Notes under the pieces: model-generated
Told to the model about the DNA's origin: nothing
The model's database searches: none
Seen by the model: only the letters and a program-made list of their open reading frames with translations
Position numbers and translations under genes: made by a program
Shown: positions 27,022 to 36,316 of the stretch, one piece after another
Layout: each line of letters opens with the position of its first letter
Position numbering within the stretch: the stretch's first letter is position 1
Assembly: GCF_001027925.1 (NCBI RefSeq)
Contig: NZ_LECT01000044.1
Coordinates: 310,001 to 374,000, forward strand
Direction: 5' to 3'
Source of the DNA: Rhodopirellula islandica
GTDB taxonomy: Bacteria > Planctomycetota > Planctomycetia > Pirellulales > Pirellulaceae
Length of the DNA stretch: 64,000 bases

Positions 27022-27756
27022 TCAGGCCCCCACGTTTAACCCGCCAAAGCGACGTTGTCGGCCGGCAAATTCATCCAAAGCTGCCTGGAAGTCGTCTCGC
27101 TCGAATTCCGGCCAGCATTTCGGTGTGAAGTGCAGTTCGGCGTAGCTGATTTGCCACAGCAAATAGTTGCTGATGCGAATGTCCCCGCCAGTCCGGATCA
27201 TCAAATCGACATCCGGCAGTCCCGCTGTGTCGAGTGTTTCATCCACCAACGATTCTGTGATCTCATCGATGGACCGCTCGCCGTTTTGGACCTGCTGAGC
27301 AACTTTCCGAGCCATGCGTGTCAGCTCGTCGCGACCGCCGTAGTCGACCGCCAACACCAGTTCGGTGCCGGTGTTGTTCTCGCTTATCGCCTGTGTCTTC
27401 GCGATTTCTTTGAGGACTTCCTCGCTGAGACGATCGCGTCGTCCGATGAATCGCAAACGCATGTTCTGATCGCGAATGGTTCGCCGTTCCTCGACGAGAT
27501 ATTGCTGAAGCAGGTGCATCAGAAAATCGAGTTCAGCCTGCGGGCGTTTCCAGTTTTCGCTTGACAGGCAATACAACGTCAACGCGTCAAGCTTGAGTTC
27601 ACTGGCCATTTCGGTGACGGTACGCACCGTCGTCACGCCGCGCCGGTGCCCTTCAATGCGAGGTAAACCGCGTGCCTGCGCCCAGCGGCCGTTGCCGTCC
27701 ATGATGATCGCGACGTGACGTGGAAGATTCATGCTGAGAAGTGGAACAGAAGTCAT
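27022..27756 (-). CDS. uppS: Isoprenyl transferase (undecaprenyl diphosphate synthase family)
   Basis: A 244-residue cis-prenyltransferase that condenses isopentenyl diphosphate onto farnesyl diphosphate to make the C55 lipid carrier for cell-wall and surface polysaccharide synthesis. Conserved motifs are HVAIIMDGNGRWA (catalytic Asp in MDGN), GHRRGV, YCLSSENWKRP, RFIGRRDRL, and DLMIRTGGDIRISNYLLWQ. Length is standard. I chose the ATG at 27756 because it overlaps the upstream stop as ATGA; another in-frame ATG at 27732 is possible. It follows the TPR-glycosyltransferase gene in the same operon. Confidence 0.93.
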   Translation of the reverse strand: MTSVPLLSMNLPRHVAIIMDGNGRWAQARGLPRIEGHRRGVTTVRTVTEMASELKLDALTLYCLSSENWKRPQAELDFLMHLLQQYLVEERRTIRDQNMRLRFIGRRDRLSEEVLKEIAKTQAISENNTGTELVLAVDYGGRDELTRMARKVAQQVQNGERSIDEITESLVDETLDTAGLPDVDLMIRTGGDIRISNYLLWQISYAELHFTPKCWPEFERDDFQAALDEFAGRQRRFGGLNVGA

Positions 27757-29213
27757 GCAAGTTTGGATAGGACCGCTTCGACACACGGTTTCCAATCCCC
27801 AAGTTCGGTCTGGCGAACGATTTCAACACTGGGGTACCAACGAGTCGTCTCCCCCGATCGGAGCCAACGCCAATCGGGAACTTTGCCCAGCAGCAATATC
27901 GTGCGTACACCAAGCGATCCCGCCAAGTGGGCAATGGCCGTGTCGGTGGTGACCAAGGCATCCAAATTGCGAAGCACCGCGGCGGTGTCCACGAATTGTC
28001 CACCGGATTGGTCCAGTTTGTCAGGCAAGCGGTGAACCAAATCTCCCAAATCGCTTTGGTCAAGTTGCTCCGATCCGTGGCCAAATTGCAAGCTGATGGA
28101 TTTCAGGCCTGGCGTCTCGATCAACGGCCGGAACGTTTCCAACGGAATGCTGCGATAGACATCGGCGTGGTGTTCTGGGTTGCCCTGCCAATTGAGCCCG
28201 ATCAATTTCTTGCCGGATTGTCTCAACGGCTGAAGGAAATTTCCCCAGTAGTGGACAGTGGATGCAGGGACATCCAAGTAGCCCACGTACTGCCCTGGCT
28301 CTGTTCTCTCAAACAAATCGGCGCCGTCGTGCAGCTTGCCATCGCGTTGGTACAGACCGTCCAGCACTTCGAGGAATGACCCTTGGAAATCGATCGTTGC
28401 CCCGGCCGGCAGGCTCATCAAGGCGGATTGGGCATCGACGTCTGGAATCAGGCATTCGATTCCAAGTCCGGTGCTGCCGACGGCGGACGAGAACAGCGGA
28501 ATCAGTTTCGGTGGGCAGACGACCATGACCCGGGCGCCATCCTGAGCGAGTGCTCCAGCGACCCGCAGAAAATGAATCGCGTCGCCGAGCCCTTGTTCGG
28601 GATAAATCAAAACGGTGTTGCCATCGAGCGGTTGGCCGGACCACACGGGCACATGTCCGCCAGCGGACCGCAAGTGATCTGCGATCGCGGGGCGGCCAAC
28701 ACCGGGCATTCGCCAACGCCAACGGTATTCGTTCCAACCTCGGTCGTAATCACCCTGCAGCAATGAGATCACACCCAGGTTGCGGTGCAGTTCCGCGTTG
28801 TCGGGCTGGATGGCGAGGCCTTCTTCGTACCATTTCAGGCCACGTTCAATTTCGCCGTTCCAGATCCACAGCGTGCCACGATTCTTGATCGCGGAAAGAT
28901 AGCCGGGTTGCTGCTGCAGTGCGTTGGCAAAGCTTTCCTCGGCCCGGTCGACCTCACCGAGCATTCGGAAGGCGTTGCCGAGGTTGTTCCACGCGATCGG
29001 AAAATTGGAACGCAGGTCGATCGCTTTTTGGTACGAGTCCACCGCACCGGTGAAGTCTCGTTTGTCAAACTGAGCGATGCCCAGGTAGACCCAGGCATCG
29101 GCAGATTGGGGCACTTGACGCAAAACGCCGCGATACATTTGCATCGCGGCGTCCACGTTACCCGATTGATGAACTTGCCAGCTTTGCTGCAAGATCTCGG
29201 CCAAGGTTGGCAT
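27753..29213 (-). CDS. TPR repeat protein with glycosyltransferase-like C-terminal domain
   Basis: A 486-residue protein. The N-terminal 190 residues hold about five tetratricopeptide repeats (for example DAWVYLGIAQFDKRDFTGAV, then AWNNLGNAFRMLGEVDRAEE). The rest resembles GT-B glycosyltransferases: LIYPEQGLGDAIHFLR near 200 and VDTAAVLRNLDALVTTDTAIAHLAG near 400, the heptosyltransferase/O-GlcNAc-transferase-like nucleotide-sugar site. It resembles many bacterial TPR-GT proteins of unknown acceptor. Its ATG shares one base with the sigma factor stop (TGATG), and its stop overlaps uppS, so the three genes are translationally linked. Confidence 0.82.
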   Translation of the reverse strand: MPTLAEILQQSWQVHQSGNVDAAMQMYRGVLRQVPQSADAWVYLGIAQFDKRDFTGAVDSYQKAIDLRSNFPIAWNNLGNAFRMLGEVDRAEESFANALQQQPGYLSAIKNRGTLWIWNGEIERGLKWYEEGLAIQPDNAELHRNLGVISLLQGDYDRGWNEYRWRWRMPGVGRPAIADHLRSAGGHVPVWSGQPLDGNTVLIYPEQGLGDAIHFLRVAGALAQDGARVMVVCPPKLIPLFSSAVGSTGLGIECLIPDVDAQSALMSLPAGATIDFQGSFLEVLDGLYQRDGKLHDGADLFERTEPGQYVGYLDVPASTVHYWGNFLQPLRQSGKKLIGLNWQGNPEHHADVYRSIPLETFRPLIETPGLKSISLQFGHGSEQLDQSDLGDLVHRLPDKLDQSGGQFVDTAAVLRNLDALVTTDTAIAHLAGSLGVRTILLLGKVPDWRWLRSGETTRWYPSVEIVRQTELGDWKPCVEAVLSKLA

Positions 29214-30772
29214 CAGTCCAGGAAGCCAACGAGGTCTTGGCTGCGGCTGGGCTGTTGAAGCTTGCGAACCGCTTTGGCTTCGATTTGACGAATCCGTTCG
29301 CGGGTCACCTTGAAGATGTGCCCGACTTCTTCCAGCGTGTAGCTGTAACCGTCGCCCAAGCCGTAACGCAGTTTGATGATTTCGCGTTCACGGTAGGACA
29401 GGCTCTTCAGCACGCCGGTGATTCGTTGACGAAGCATTTCTTGTGTCGCACCAATCTGGGGGCTCTCTGCGGTGCCATCGGGCAGCAGGTCGCCGAACTG
29501 GCTGTCTTCGCTGTTGCCAACGGGACGGTCCAACGAGATTGGGAAACGGCTCATCGTCAAAACACGACGAGCTTCTTCGATTGTCACATCGGCACGACGC
29601 GCGGTTTCTTCGATCGAGGGTTCACGACCGAGTTCTTGCAACAACTGGCGAGCCACGTTGCGAACACGGCTCATGGTTTCGACCATGTGAACCGGGATTC
29701 GAATCGTGCGGCTTTGGTCGGCAACGGCCCGGGTGATCGCTTGGCGAATCCACCAGGTGGCGTAGGTGCAGAACTTGAATCCACGACGGTATTCGAATTT
29801 GTCCACTGCTCGCATCAAACCGGCGTTGCCCTCTTGGATCAGGTCCAAGAACGACAGGCCCCGGTTGCGATACTTTTTCGCGATCGAGACGACCAACCGC
29901 AGGTTGCCTTCGCTCAGTTCCCGCTTGGCTTGTTGGTAATCGCTGTAAACGGTTCCCAACATTTTGACGCGGTTGCGAAGCGAGGTGGGCGTTTCCTGGC
30001 AGGCGGTCAGGATCTGACGACGCTCGTGCAGCAATTGCTCACGGACTTCACGGCCGTGTTTGGTTCGTTTTTGCTGACGCACCAACTCATCAATTTCGTC
30101 GAGTCGCCGGGAGAATTTCTCCAGCAAGGCGATTCGCGTTTCGATGCGTTGGGTACGCAGACCGAGTTCTTCGACCAACCGAACGGCACGGCGGCGGCGG
30201 CGAGCCAGGGCACGCCAAGCTTCGGCACGACGGCGAGCGGGCGCACTCTTGCTCATCGCGACTTTCCAGTCGTGACGGTTGCGGTTGAGCAACGTTTGAA
30301 GGGTTTTCAGGTTGTGAGGCAAACGACCAATGATCTGCTCTTTTTCCAAACGGTCGGTCACACTGACCTGAACGGTTCGGTCGAATGGCAACTGGCCGCG
30401 ATAGACCTTCTTCAGCGTCTTGTAGGCTTCGACCAACACGTAGTGGTTCTCGAGCAACTTCGTGCGGAAGCGGCGGCGAGTTTCTTCGATGCGTTTGGCC
30501 AGCTCGATTTCTTGACGGCGCGTCAGCAAAGGGATTTCACCCATTTGCGTCAGGTACATGCGAACAGGGTCGTCCGACCAAGTTTCCGATTCGTCGAGCG
30601 CAATCAGTTCGTCCGGGCTGTCCAATTGGACTTCGCCTTCGGGCGCATCGGCAACACTGACCGCGTTGTCGTCTTCGCTGTCTTCGACTGGTAACTTGCG
30701 GAATCCTCCTGTGACCACGTCGGTGCTTTGTGCCGAAACGTCGTCGAAATCATCCATCATCGGATCAAACAA
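29213..30772 (-). CDS. Primary-type sigma-70 RNA polymerase sigma factor
   Basis: A 519-residue group 1/2 sigma factor. Region 1.2 is [21 protein letters not shown] long non-conserved basic/coiled insert (about 95-230) precedes regions 2.1-2.4 ([20 protein letters not shown], then [10 protein letters not shown], with the -10 recognition segment). Region 3 is present. Region 4 closes with [20 protein letters not shown], the -35 helix-turn-helix. The acidic N-terminus of about 55 residues is shorter than a full region 1.1. The start is taken as TTG at 30772 because AAAGGAG ends eight bases upstream; the next ATG (30760) would be 20 bases away. Whether it is the sole housekeeping sigma or one of several RpoD paralogues cannot be told here. 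Confidence 0.9.
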   Translation of the reverse strand: MFDPMMDDFDDVSAQSTDVVTGGFRKLPVEDSEDDNAVSVADAPEGEVQLDSPDELIALDESETWSDDPVRMYLTQMGEIPLLTRRQEIELAKRIEETRRRFRTKLLENHYVLVEAYKTLKKVYRGQLPFDRTVQVSVTDRLEKEQIIGRLPHNLKTLQTLLNRNRHDWKVAMSKSAPARRRAEAWRALARRRRRAVRLVEELGLRTQRIETRIALLEKFSRRLDEIDELVRQQKRTKHGREVREQLLHERRQILTACQETPTSLRNRVKMLGTVYSDYQQAKRELSEGNLRLVVSIAKKYRNRGLSFLDLIQEGNAGLMRAVDKFEYRRGFKFCTYATWWIRQAITRAVADQSRTIRIPVHMVETMSRVRNVARQLLQELGREPSIEETARRADVTIEEARRVLTMSRFPISLDRPVGNSEDSQFGDLLPDGTAESPQIGATQEMLRQRITGVLKSLSYREREIIKLRYGLGDGYSYTLEEVGHIFKVTRERIRQIEAKAVRKLQQPSRSQDLVGFLD

Positions 30773-31580
30773 AGTAGATACTCCTTTAGGTGGCTGTCTT
30801 TTCTATGGTCGACGACCGCGGTTGGTTTGGTGGGTCGTCACAAAGAACGCTGTGGCGAATCAGCGTTCGGGGCAATTTGGTTCGTTTTGGGACATCCGTG
30901 TCGTGGGGGCGGCGACACTCGTGTGAGCAGCGCGTCGTCGGAGTGTAATTACGCCGAATGTGAGGTCGAGACGTAATCTGCCGCCTGGCATGGGGTCACT
31001 GGTGAAGTCGGTCAGGAGAAGTTCGAGAAGCACTTGGGATTCGAGAAGAACAATCAATCAATAACGAATTCGAAACAGTCCATGTGTTGGGAATCTGGCC
31101 AGGGCGAGGGACGCGGGTGCAGATCAACTGATCGACCGACGACATCCATTGAAGAAAATTCCGACACACAGTGACTCTACCACCCGTTAACCTGCGAACC
31201 TCCGAACAACTGCCAATTGGAAAAATTTTCCGATTGACCCGGTATTCCATCCTGGAGGCTGAAAAGGGACGGTGGACCGTTTGTTGCGCGAACCGAATCC
31301 CATTCGGAAGCGAAGACGAACGATAGCTCGTTGTGGTTGTATCGCGACTCATCCAGAGGATGTCCGGTCAGGCAAACGTGATTCTCGAGATCGACTGGTC
31401 AGACAAGCAGAAGAAAATCAGATGAAATTCTGGTCCTGCTTGCCGTCCAAAGGCCGTTCGACGAGAGTGACGTCCTGACGGGAGCGATTGGTCGTGTGTT
31501 ACCCTCAGCACACCGTGATTCTAGTTCCCAGAATGGCTCGGTCCACCCGGGCGTTGTTCTTTTGACCCGCGATTTCAGCC
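30773..31580. other. 808-bp gene-free region upstream of the sigma factor gene
   Basis: Apart from the sigma factor's ribosome-binding site (AAAGGAG on the minus strand, 30781-30787) no convincing gene, tRNA or repeat was seen. Short open frames on both strands lack ribosome sites and family-like sequence. The region is less biased in codon position than its neighbours. It must hold promoters for the divergent sigma factor and zinc-ribbon genes, and its length leaves room for a small RNA or a long regulated leader. Confidence 0.5.
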
Positions 31581-32126
31581 ATGTATTTGCTTCCCTGCCC
31601 GCATTGTGAAGTTCCTGCCGCCGTCAGTCCCGCTCGAGCGGGTGACCGAATCGCATGCCCGCATTGCGGTCAGGAAATCGCCGTTCCCAAGCTTGGTGAA
31701 TTGCGTCAACTTCCCACCGCTGAGGGCGACGAAACGGTTGAAAAGTCCAACGCTCGAGCAGCAGAGGGCCGTGCCAACCGGCCGACAGTGCTGTTCACGG
31801 CACTGGGTTTGCTAGCGGCGGGGTTGTTTCTTGCCGCAGCGTTTTGTGCCGTGAATTGGGCAACAATCCGTATCCCGATGACCACCGAAGGGCACATCGA
31901 CGAGTTCCGCCAAGCTTACCAAGAGGTCAGTTCGGCCCAAATGATTCGCGAATGGGAAGAAATCAATCGCAATGGAGTCGACCTGCCCGCGATGTACCAG
32001 TACCGGGTCATGGAGCTCGACAAATGGGCTTGGCTGCGGAACGCGGGACTGTTTTCGGGAGCCGGTTTGTTGGCCGTCATCGGAGCCGTTTTTGTCGGTC
32101 GATCGGGTCGGGCAAGCGGTGCTTGA
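31581..32126 (+). CDS. Zinc-ribbon membrane protein
   Basis: A 181-residue protein that starts at once with a zinc ribbon: CPHC and, about 16 residues later, CPHCGQEI. A charged linker follows. Helix one is at about 70-92 (VLFTALGLLAAGLFLAAAFC), an extracytoplasmic segment of about 55 residues follows, and helix two is at about 150-172. This zinc-ribbon plus membrane-helix layout is common among planctomycete proteins of unknown role. The ATG at 31581 is the first in frame, with no strong ribosome site. No neighbour suggests a function. Confidence 0.7.
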   Translation: MYLLPCPHCEVPAAVSPARAGDRIACPHCGQEIAVPKLGELRQLPTAEGDETVEKSNARAAEGRANRPTVLFTALGLLAAGLFLAAAFCAVNWATIRIPMTTEGHIDEFRQAYQEVSSAQMIREWEEINRNGVDLPAMYQYRVMELDKWAWLRNAGLFSGAGLLAVIGAVFVGRSGRASGA

Positions 32127-32228
32127 GACCTTTCAGAATCCAGAAAAAAAATTCGCGCCGATTTCATTCCACCAGTTCCCGCGAAGGGACACTTGGTTGG
32201 GGACCGATGTGATCGCGAATTTTCGGAC

Positions 32229-33074
32229 TCAACCTTTGTTCTGCAAGACGTAAACCACGTCTTCGCTCGACGCGTCGACCGCGATGGGTTCGTCCAGGTC
32301 ATAGGCGAAGTCATAGGTCGCCAAGCATTCCCATTGACCGTCCGCTGCGATCAGTCGGTTCATTTGTGCGGGCGTGTAACTCCGCAAGTGAAGCTCATCG
32401 TTGATCCGAAAACTCCGGCTCGGCGTGTGAACGTCAAAGCGAATTCCAAAACGCTCCATCCGCTTCTTCTTGTTCCGATCGATCGTCCACATGTGGGTGT
32501 TGATCGCCAAGTTGCCACGACGAGCCGACCAGGATTCTGTTTCGCTGGGGGGGACGGTGGTCGGGGTCAGGTGAACGCCGAGTAAGTAGATCCCGCCACT
32601 GCGAACCATGGACGCCATGCTTTGCAGGTGCCCACGAGCGGCGGCTTCGGTGTTGACGTGTCGGAAACTGTTGATGGTGTTGAATGCGACGCAGGCGGGC
32701 CCTTGTTCCTTGGACGTTTTCGCCTTCCCCAACGCAGCCCGAAAGTCGGCCGGTGAAAAGTCGCACATGTCAGCGACGATCGCGGTGGGTTTGAACCCGC
32801 CGCGTTCCAATCGTTGGTTGCAGAACTGGACGGCTTTTTCGTTCAGATCCAATCCGCAGGTCGCATGGCCTTTGCGACAGAGCGAAGCCATCAGCCGCCC
32901 CGTTCCGCAGGCGGGCTCGAAGAACAGCTTGGGTTTGCGAGTCAGGAACGTGTCGGCGCATTCCAAGATGAACTGCGTCTCAGCGGCAATGTCGGCTCCA
33001 AAGACCAAGTCGTAGTACTTGGGATGGTCGTAGATGGATTCTTCGAGCACTTCCATGGATTCAGTTTCTTTCAT
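32229..33074 (-). CDS. Class I SAM-dependent methyltransferase
   Basis: A 281-residue cytoplasmic methyltransferase. Motif I is FFEPACGTGRLMASL (around residues 50-65), followed by the acidic end of strand two in CGLDLNEKAV and a strand four region near AFNTINSFRHV. The N-terminus, YDHPKYYDLVFG, is typical of small-molecule or unassigned methyltransferases with a Methyltransf_25-like core. An inserted beta region after residue 170 probably shapes the substrate site. The acceptor is unknown. A 127-bp inverted-repeat element begins five bases upstream of its start codon, so its promoter lies in or beyond that element. Confidence 0.8.
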   Translation of the reverse strand: MKETESMEVLEESIYDHPKYYDLVFGADIAAETQFILECADTFLTRKPKLFFEPACGTGRLMASLCRKGHATCGLDLNEKAVQFCNQRLERGGFKPTAIVADMCDFSPADFRAALGKAKTSKEQGPACVAFNTINSFRHVNTEAAARGHLQSMASMVRSGGIYLLGVHLTPTTVPPSETESWSARRGNLAINTHMWTIDRNKKKRMERFGIRFDVHTPSRSFRINDELHLRSYTPAQMNRLIAADGQWECLATYDFAYDLDEPIAVDASSEDVVYVLQNKG

Positions 33075-33078
33075 TTCT

Positions 33079-33205
33079 AACCAGGTCGGCAGGAGTCTCT
33101 CGGCATTTGGGCTGTTTCGGTAAGCGTTGTTGCTCCCACGTACAACCGGGGCTAACGCCCAAACGGCTCACATGATTGTGCTCGATCATTCCTGCCAACC
33201 TGCTT
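33079..33205. mobile_element. 127-bp element with imperfect terminal inverted repeats, copy A
   Basis: The left end reads AACCAGGTCGGCAGGAGT; the right end, reversed, reads AAGCAGGTTGGCAGGAAT. The middle holds ACAACCGGGGCTAACGCCC followed by AAACGGCTCAC. Copy B at 63333-63460 has the same length within one base, similar ends, and the same central words. It encodes no protein. It fills exactly the gap between the methyltransferase start and the stop codon of the DinB-like gene, which it overlaps by two bases. It fits a non-autonomous miniature element or a REP-type palindrome. Confidence 0.7.
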
Positions 33206-33761
33206 ACCGAACAGATTCCAAACCCAGCCCGCGTCGCAGCATTCCGATCTGGCCGGCGTGCAAGCCTTCGTGAATTGGGCAGAAGAGGACCGCCCCCAGT
33301 TTGCAGGGATACACCGCGTAGGGCATGTCGATCTCAACCAGCAACTCGGTGGGATCCAGTGAGTCCAACTCCGCCATCGCCAATTCGTACACCCGATTCA
33401 GTTTGTCCAGCAACTCTTGCGCGGACGGTTGTCCGTCGGTCGTCGCAGATGGTTTGCTGCCCCGAGCAAAGGTTTTGCGAAAGCGACCCGGGATCAGTTC
33501 CAAGTCATCGGGGTGGCGACCCCGCATTCGAAACATCAGCAACCCGTATTGGCTGACGGCCAAGTGGCCGACTTGCCAAGCGACATGGGACACGCCGCCC
33601 GGCGGGATCTCGAACCAGCGATCCATCGGCGTCGCTTGCAGGAGTTCCAGGAGGTACTGCCGTGAGAACTCGATTTGGCCGCGTGCGGCCTCGAACATCC
33701 GAATCGCGTCGGACAATTCCGGCAACGGTTTGGGAACGGAAGAAGGGGGTGTCTGGCTCAT
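33204..33761 (-). CDS. DinB-like four-helix metal-binding protein
   Basis: A 185-residue protein of the DinB/YfiT superfamily, four-helix bundles with a three-His metal site that include bacillithiol- and mycothiol-dependent transferases. Two signatures are visible: HVAWQVGHLAVSQYG (around residue 60) and the C-terminal HEGLHAGQIGMLRRGLG with the second and third His. Length is normal. The cofactor thiol and substrate are unknown. The stop codon lies at the edge of the 127-bp inverted-repeat element. Confidence 0.78.
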   Translation of the reverse strand: MSQTPPSSVPKPLPELSDAIRMFEAARGQIEFSRQYLLELLQATPMDRWFEIPPGGVSHVAWQVGHLAVSQYGLLMFRMRGRHPDDLELIPGRFRKTFARGSKPSATTDGQPSAQELLDKLNRVYELAMAELDSLDPTELLVEIDMPYAVYPCKLGAVLFCPIHEGLHAGQIGMLRRGLGLESVR

Positions 33762-33855
33762 CGAAGAACTTTAGCCCGGCCGTGCGGGTCTGTCACCCAG
33801 AGTTCCCTTGTGGTGCGCGGGCTCGGACTTTCACGCCCGCCTGAGCGGATCCGTG

Positions 33856-34350
33856 TCAGTGAATTGAGCAACTGCCGGTGTCACAGGACTTGCCCGCCAA
33901 TCGATACCGGCGTTTGGCCAACTCGTGATACAGCCGTCGCCATAGCTTGGCGGTGCCCGGCAGATGCAGCACCGGAGCGGCCAACCAGAGCATCGGCAGT
34001 CGCCGCGAAAGATAACGAACGGCGTCAGCACCGCCGTGACGCTGATCGTGTTGATCGATCACGTACATCTGATCCATCAGCTGTTCTTGAGTCAGATCGG
34101 GGTAGCGCTGTTGGACCCGTTCGTCATGCAGCGACAAAAAAGCCAGTCGATTGCCGCCCCAATCCAGCCTCCGAAGGCTTCGCACCCCCGCTTTGCAAAA
34201 GTTGCATTGGCCGTCGTAGATCACCACATCGCACGCGGGGCACTGGTCCGGATCCGGCAAATCGCTGGATCGGTCCGGGGCGTGCGAAGCGTCGACTGGG
34301 GGCTGGGAGGCCATTTTCGCGTCGGTGGTCGTGGAGGGTGCTGACATCAT
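33856..34350 (-). CDS. DCC family thiol-disulfide oxidoreductase-like protein (DUF393)
   Basis: A 164-residue protein of the DCC family, named for its Asp-Cys-Cys signature. The motif is VVIYDGQCNFCKAGVRSLRR, followed by LDWGGNRLAFLSLHD and the helix AVRYLSRRLPMLW. A further Cys pair sits at the C-terminus (CDTGSC). The family is predicted to have a thioredoxin-like redox role in the cytoplasm, not well characterised. The first 35 residues are Ser/Pro/Asp-rich and non-conserved and include CPAC, another CxxC. The start is at one of two adjacent ATGs (34350 or 34347). It is divergent from the coiled-coil membrane protein gene. Confidence 0.8.
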   Translation of the reverse strand: MMSAPSTTTDAKMASQPPVDASHAPDRSSDLPDPDQCPACDVVIYDGQCNFCKAGVRSLRRLDWGGNRLAFLSLHDERVQQRYPDLTQEQLMDQMYVIDQHDQRHGGADAVRYLSRRLPMLWLAAPVLHLPGTAKLWRRLYHELAKRRYRLAGKSCDTGSCSIH

Positions 34351-34567
34351 CAGAAGTGTACGTCATGGGGGAACCTCTGGCCCCAGGATTTTGGGACGAG
34401 AGTCGAATCAGGATTCCGATCTGGCGAGCCGTTTTCGAGGGAGGACCAGATTCCGCCCGCGAGAATCAGATTCCGCATGCGGGAAAAGCGTCCGCCGCGC
34501 TATAATGATAAGAACAAGACCGCACCCGTCCCGAGTTCACAACTGCGGGCCACCCACGGAGCTTTCC

Positions 34568-36316
34568 ATGACCAGCGTTGTCCCATCGCAGGATCCGCAC
34601 GACGAGTTGACCCAGTGGTCACCCGACGAAGCCAAGACCCTGGTCGAATCGAAGGTCCGCGCGGCTCGCCGACGAATGATGTTCGGCCAATTCGGCCGCA
34701 CCTTCGCGGTGACGTGGTTCGTTGGCTTGATCGTGGCGACGATCGCTGTTGCCGCCATGGCAATCACGCCGTTGCCGTTGGATCGATTGGGTTTGGATGC
34801 GTCCGAGGTGACGGTTCAGACATGGGCGATGGGCTGGACCGCCGCCGTCACCGTGATCTCCATCTTGGTGTCCGCCATCGTGATGTGGGTCTCCGCCCCC
34901 TCGGTCATGCGCGTGGCAGCCGAAGTCGATTCGCGATACGGACTGAAAGAACGCTTGAGCAGCGCGCTCTCATCGAGCGCCGCGACCGATGCCAACTCCG
35001 CCGCCGGAAACGCGTTGCGTCAGGACGCCGCCCGGCGAGCAAGCAAACTCGACGTGGCGCAGAAGTTTTCTCTGTCGCCTCAGCGTGTCTCTTGGTTGCC
35101 GCTTGCGATCCTTCCTATTTTGGCCGTCATGGTCTTCGCCATCCAGCCAGCGACTGAATCCACTTCCGAGCTGAACAATGCGGTCAACGCGAGCGAAGTT
35201 CGACAAGTCAAAGTTGCTGCCGCGGAATTGAAGAAGCGTCTGGCTCAACAAAAACGCGAAGCGGATGCGAAAGGTTTGCTCGAAGCCCGTGAGCTGTTTG
35301 AGAAAATGGAATCACAGCTCGACAAGATCACCGACAGCAAGACACTCAACCGCAAAGATGCGTTGTTGGAACTCAATGACATCAAAGAACAGATCCAAGC
35401 TCGCAAAGATCGACTCGGGTCACCGGAAGAAATCCGCAAAACGCTTGCTCAGATGAAAGGGCTCGAAGGTGGTCCCGCTGAAAAGGTGTTGTCTCAAATT
35501 CAAAAGGGTGACTTCGGAAAAGCCGCCGAAGAAATCAAGAAGCTGGCCAATCAAGTGAAAGACGGCAAGCTGACGGAGCAGCAAAAAGAAAAACTGAACG
35601 ATCAGATCAAAAAGATGGCCGAGCAGATGAAGCAGGCCGCGAAAGATCACGAGCAAAAGAAACAGCAGCTGCAAGAAAAAATTCAGCAAGCCAAACGCGA
35701 AGGCCGCAACGAAGACGCGGCGAAGTTGCAACAGAAACTCAACGAAGCGGAATCGGCCGATTCTCAGATGCAGCAAATGCAACAGATGGCGGATGCGATG
35801 CAGCAAGCCGCCGACGCAATGCAACAGGGCGACGATGCTGCGGCGGCTCAGGCGATGGAAGAAATGTCTGGGCAGCTGGGCGAAATGCAGCAAGCGATGT
35901 CAGAGTTGGAAGACCTCGAGTCGGCGCTGGGGGATCTGTCGCAGTCCAAGAACCAAATGAACTGCAAGCAGTGCAATGGGGATGGCTGCCAGGCTTGCCA
36001 AGGCGATGGATTCGGCGAAGGCGACCAACCAGGGATGGGAATGGGACGCGGCAAGGGCGAAGGTGACCGGCCTGAAGAAGAAACCGATATCAACACCTAT
36101 GACACCCAGGTTCGCGGCAAGGTCAAACGCGGCCGAGCGATCATCGCTGGTTTCGCCGACGGCCCCAACCGCAAAGGCGTGACTCGCGAAGACATTCAAT
36201 CCGCGATTGAATCGAATCTCAGCGAAGAGAGTGATCCGCTGGAGGATCAGGTGTTGCCACGCGACGAACGCGAACAGACCCGTGAATATTTTGACCGGTT
36301 GCGAGAGGGTTCATGA
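34568..36316 (+). CDS. Membrane-anchored coiled-coil protein with half DnaJ-type CxxCxGxG module
   Basis: A 582-residue protein. I chose the ATG at 34568 (MTSVVPSQDP); earlier in-frame sequence is out of character. Two helices lie near 50-73 and 87-110, and a third near 180-198. A long Lys/Glu/Gln-rich coiled coil (about 215-440) follows, ending in Met/Gln-rich repeats (QQMQQMADAMQQAADAMQQG). Next comes NCKQCNGDGCQACQGDGFG, two CxxCxGxG units where DnaJ has four, then a Gly-rich linker. A conserved-looking tail (TQVRGKVKRGRAIIAGFADG) ends the protein. No family was recognised. It overlaps the next gene as ATGA, so the two are made together. A large surface or envelope scaffold is possible. 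Confidence 0.7.
   Translation: MTSVVPSQDPHDELTQWSPDEAKTLVESKVRAARRRMMFGQFGRTFAVTWFVGLIVATIAVAAMAITPLPLDRLGLDASEVTVQTWAMGWTAAVTVISILVSAIVMWVSAPSVMRVAAEVDSRYGLKERLSSALSSSAATDANSAAGNALRQDAARRASKLDVAQKFSLSPQRVSWLPLAILPILAVMVFAIQPATESTSELNNAVNASEVRQVKVAAAELKKRLAQQKREADAKGLLEARELFEKMESQLDKITDSKTLNRKDALLELNDIKEQIQARKDRLGSPEEIRKTLAQMKGLEGGPAEKVLSQIQKGDFGKAAEEIKKLANQVKDGKLTEQQKEKLNDQIKKMAEQMKQAAKDHEQKKQQLQEKIQQAKREGRNEDAAKLQQKLNEAESADSQMQQMQQMADAMQQAADAMQQGDDAAAAQAMEEMSGQLGEMQQAMSELEDLESALGDLSQSKNQMNCKQCNGDGCQACQGDGFGEGDQPGMGMGRGKGEGDRPEEETDINTYDTQVRGKVKRGRAIIAGFADGPNRKGVTREDIQSAIESNLSEESDPLEDQVLPRDEREQTREYFDRLREGS

Noticed and set aside
29207-30694. 495-codon plus-strand frame opposite the sigma factor
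   Set aside because: A mirror of highly conserved sigma-70 regions. The product is Phe/Gln-rich with no domain pattern.
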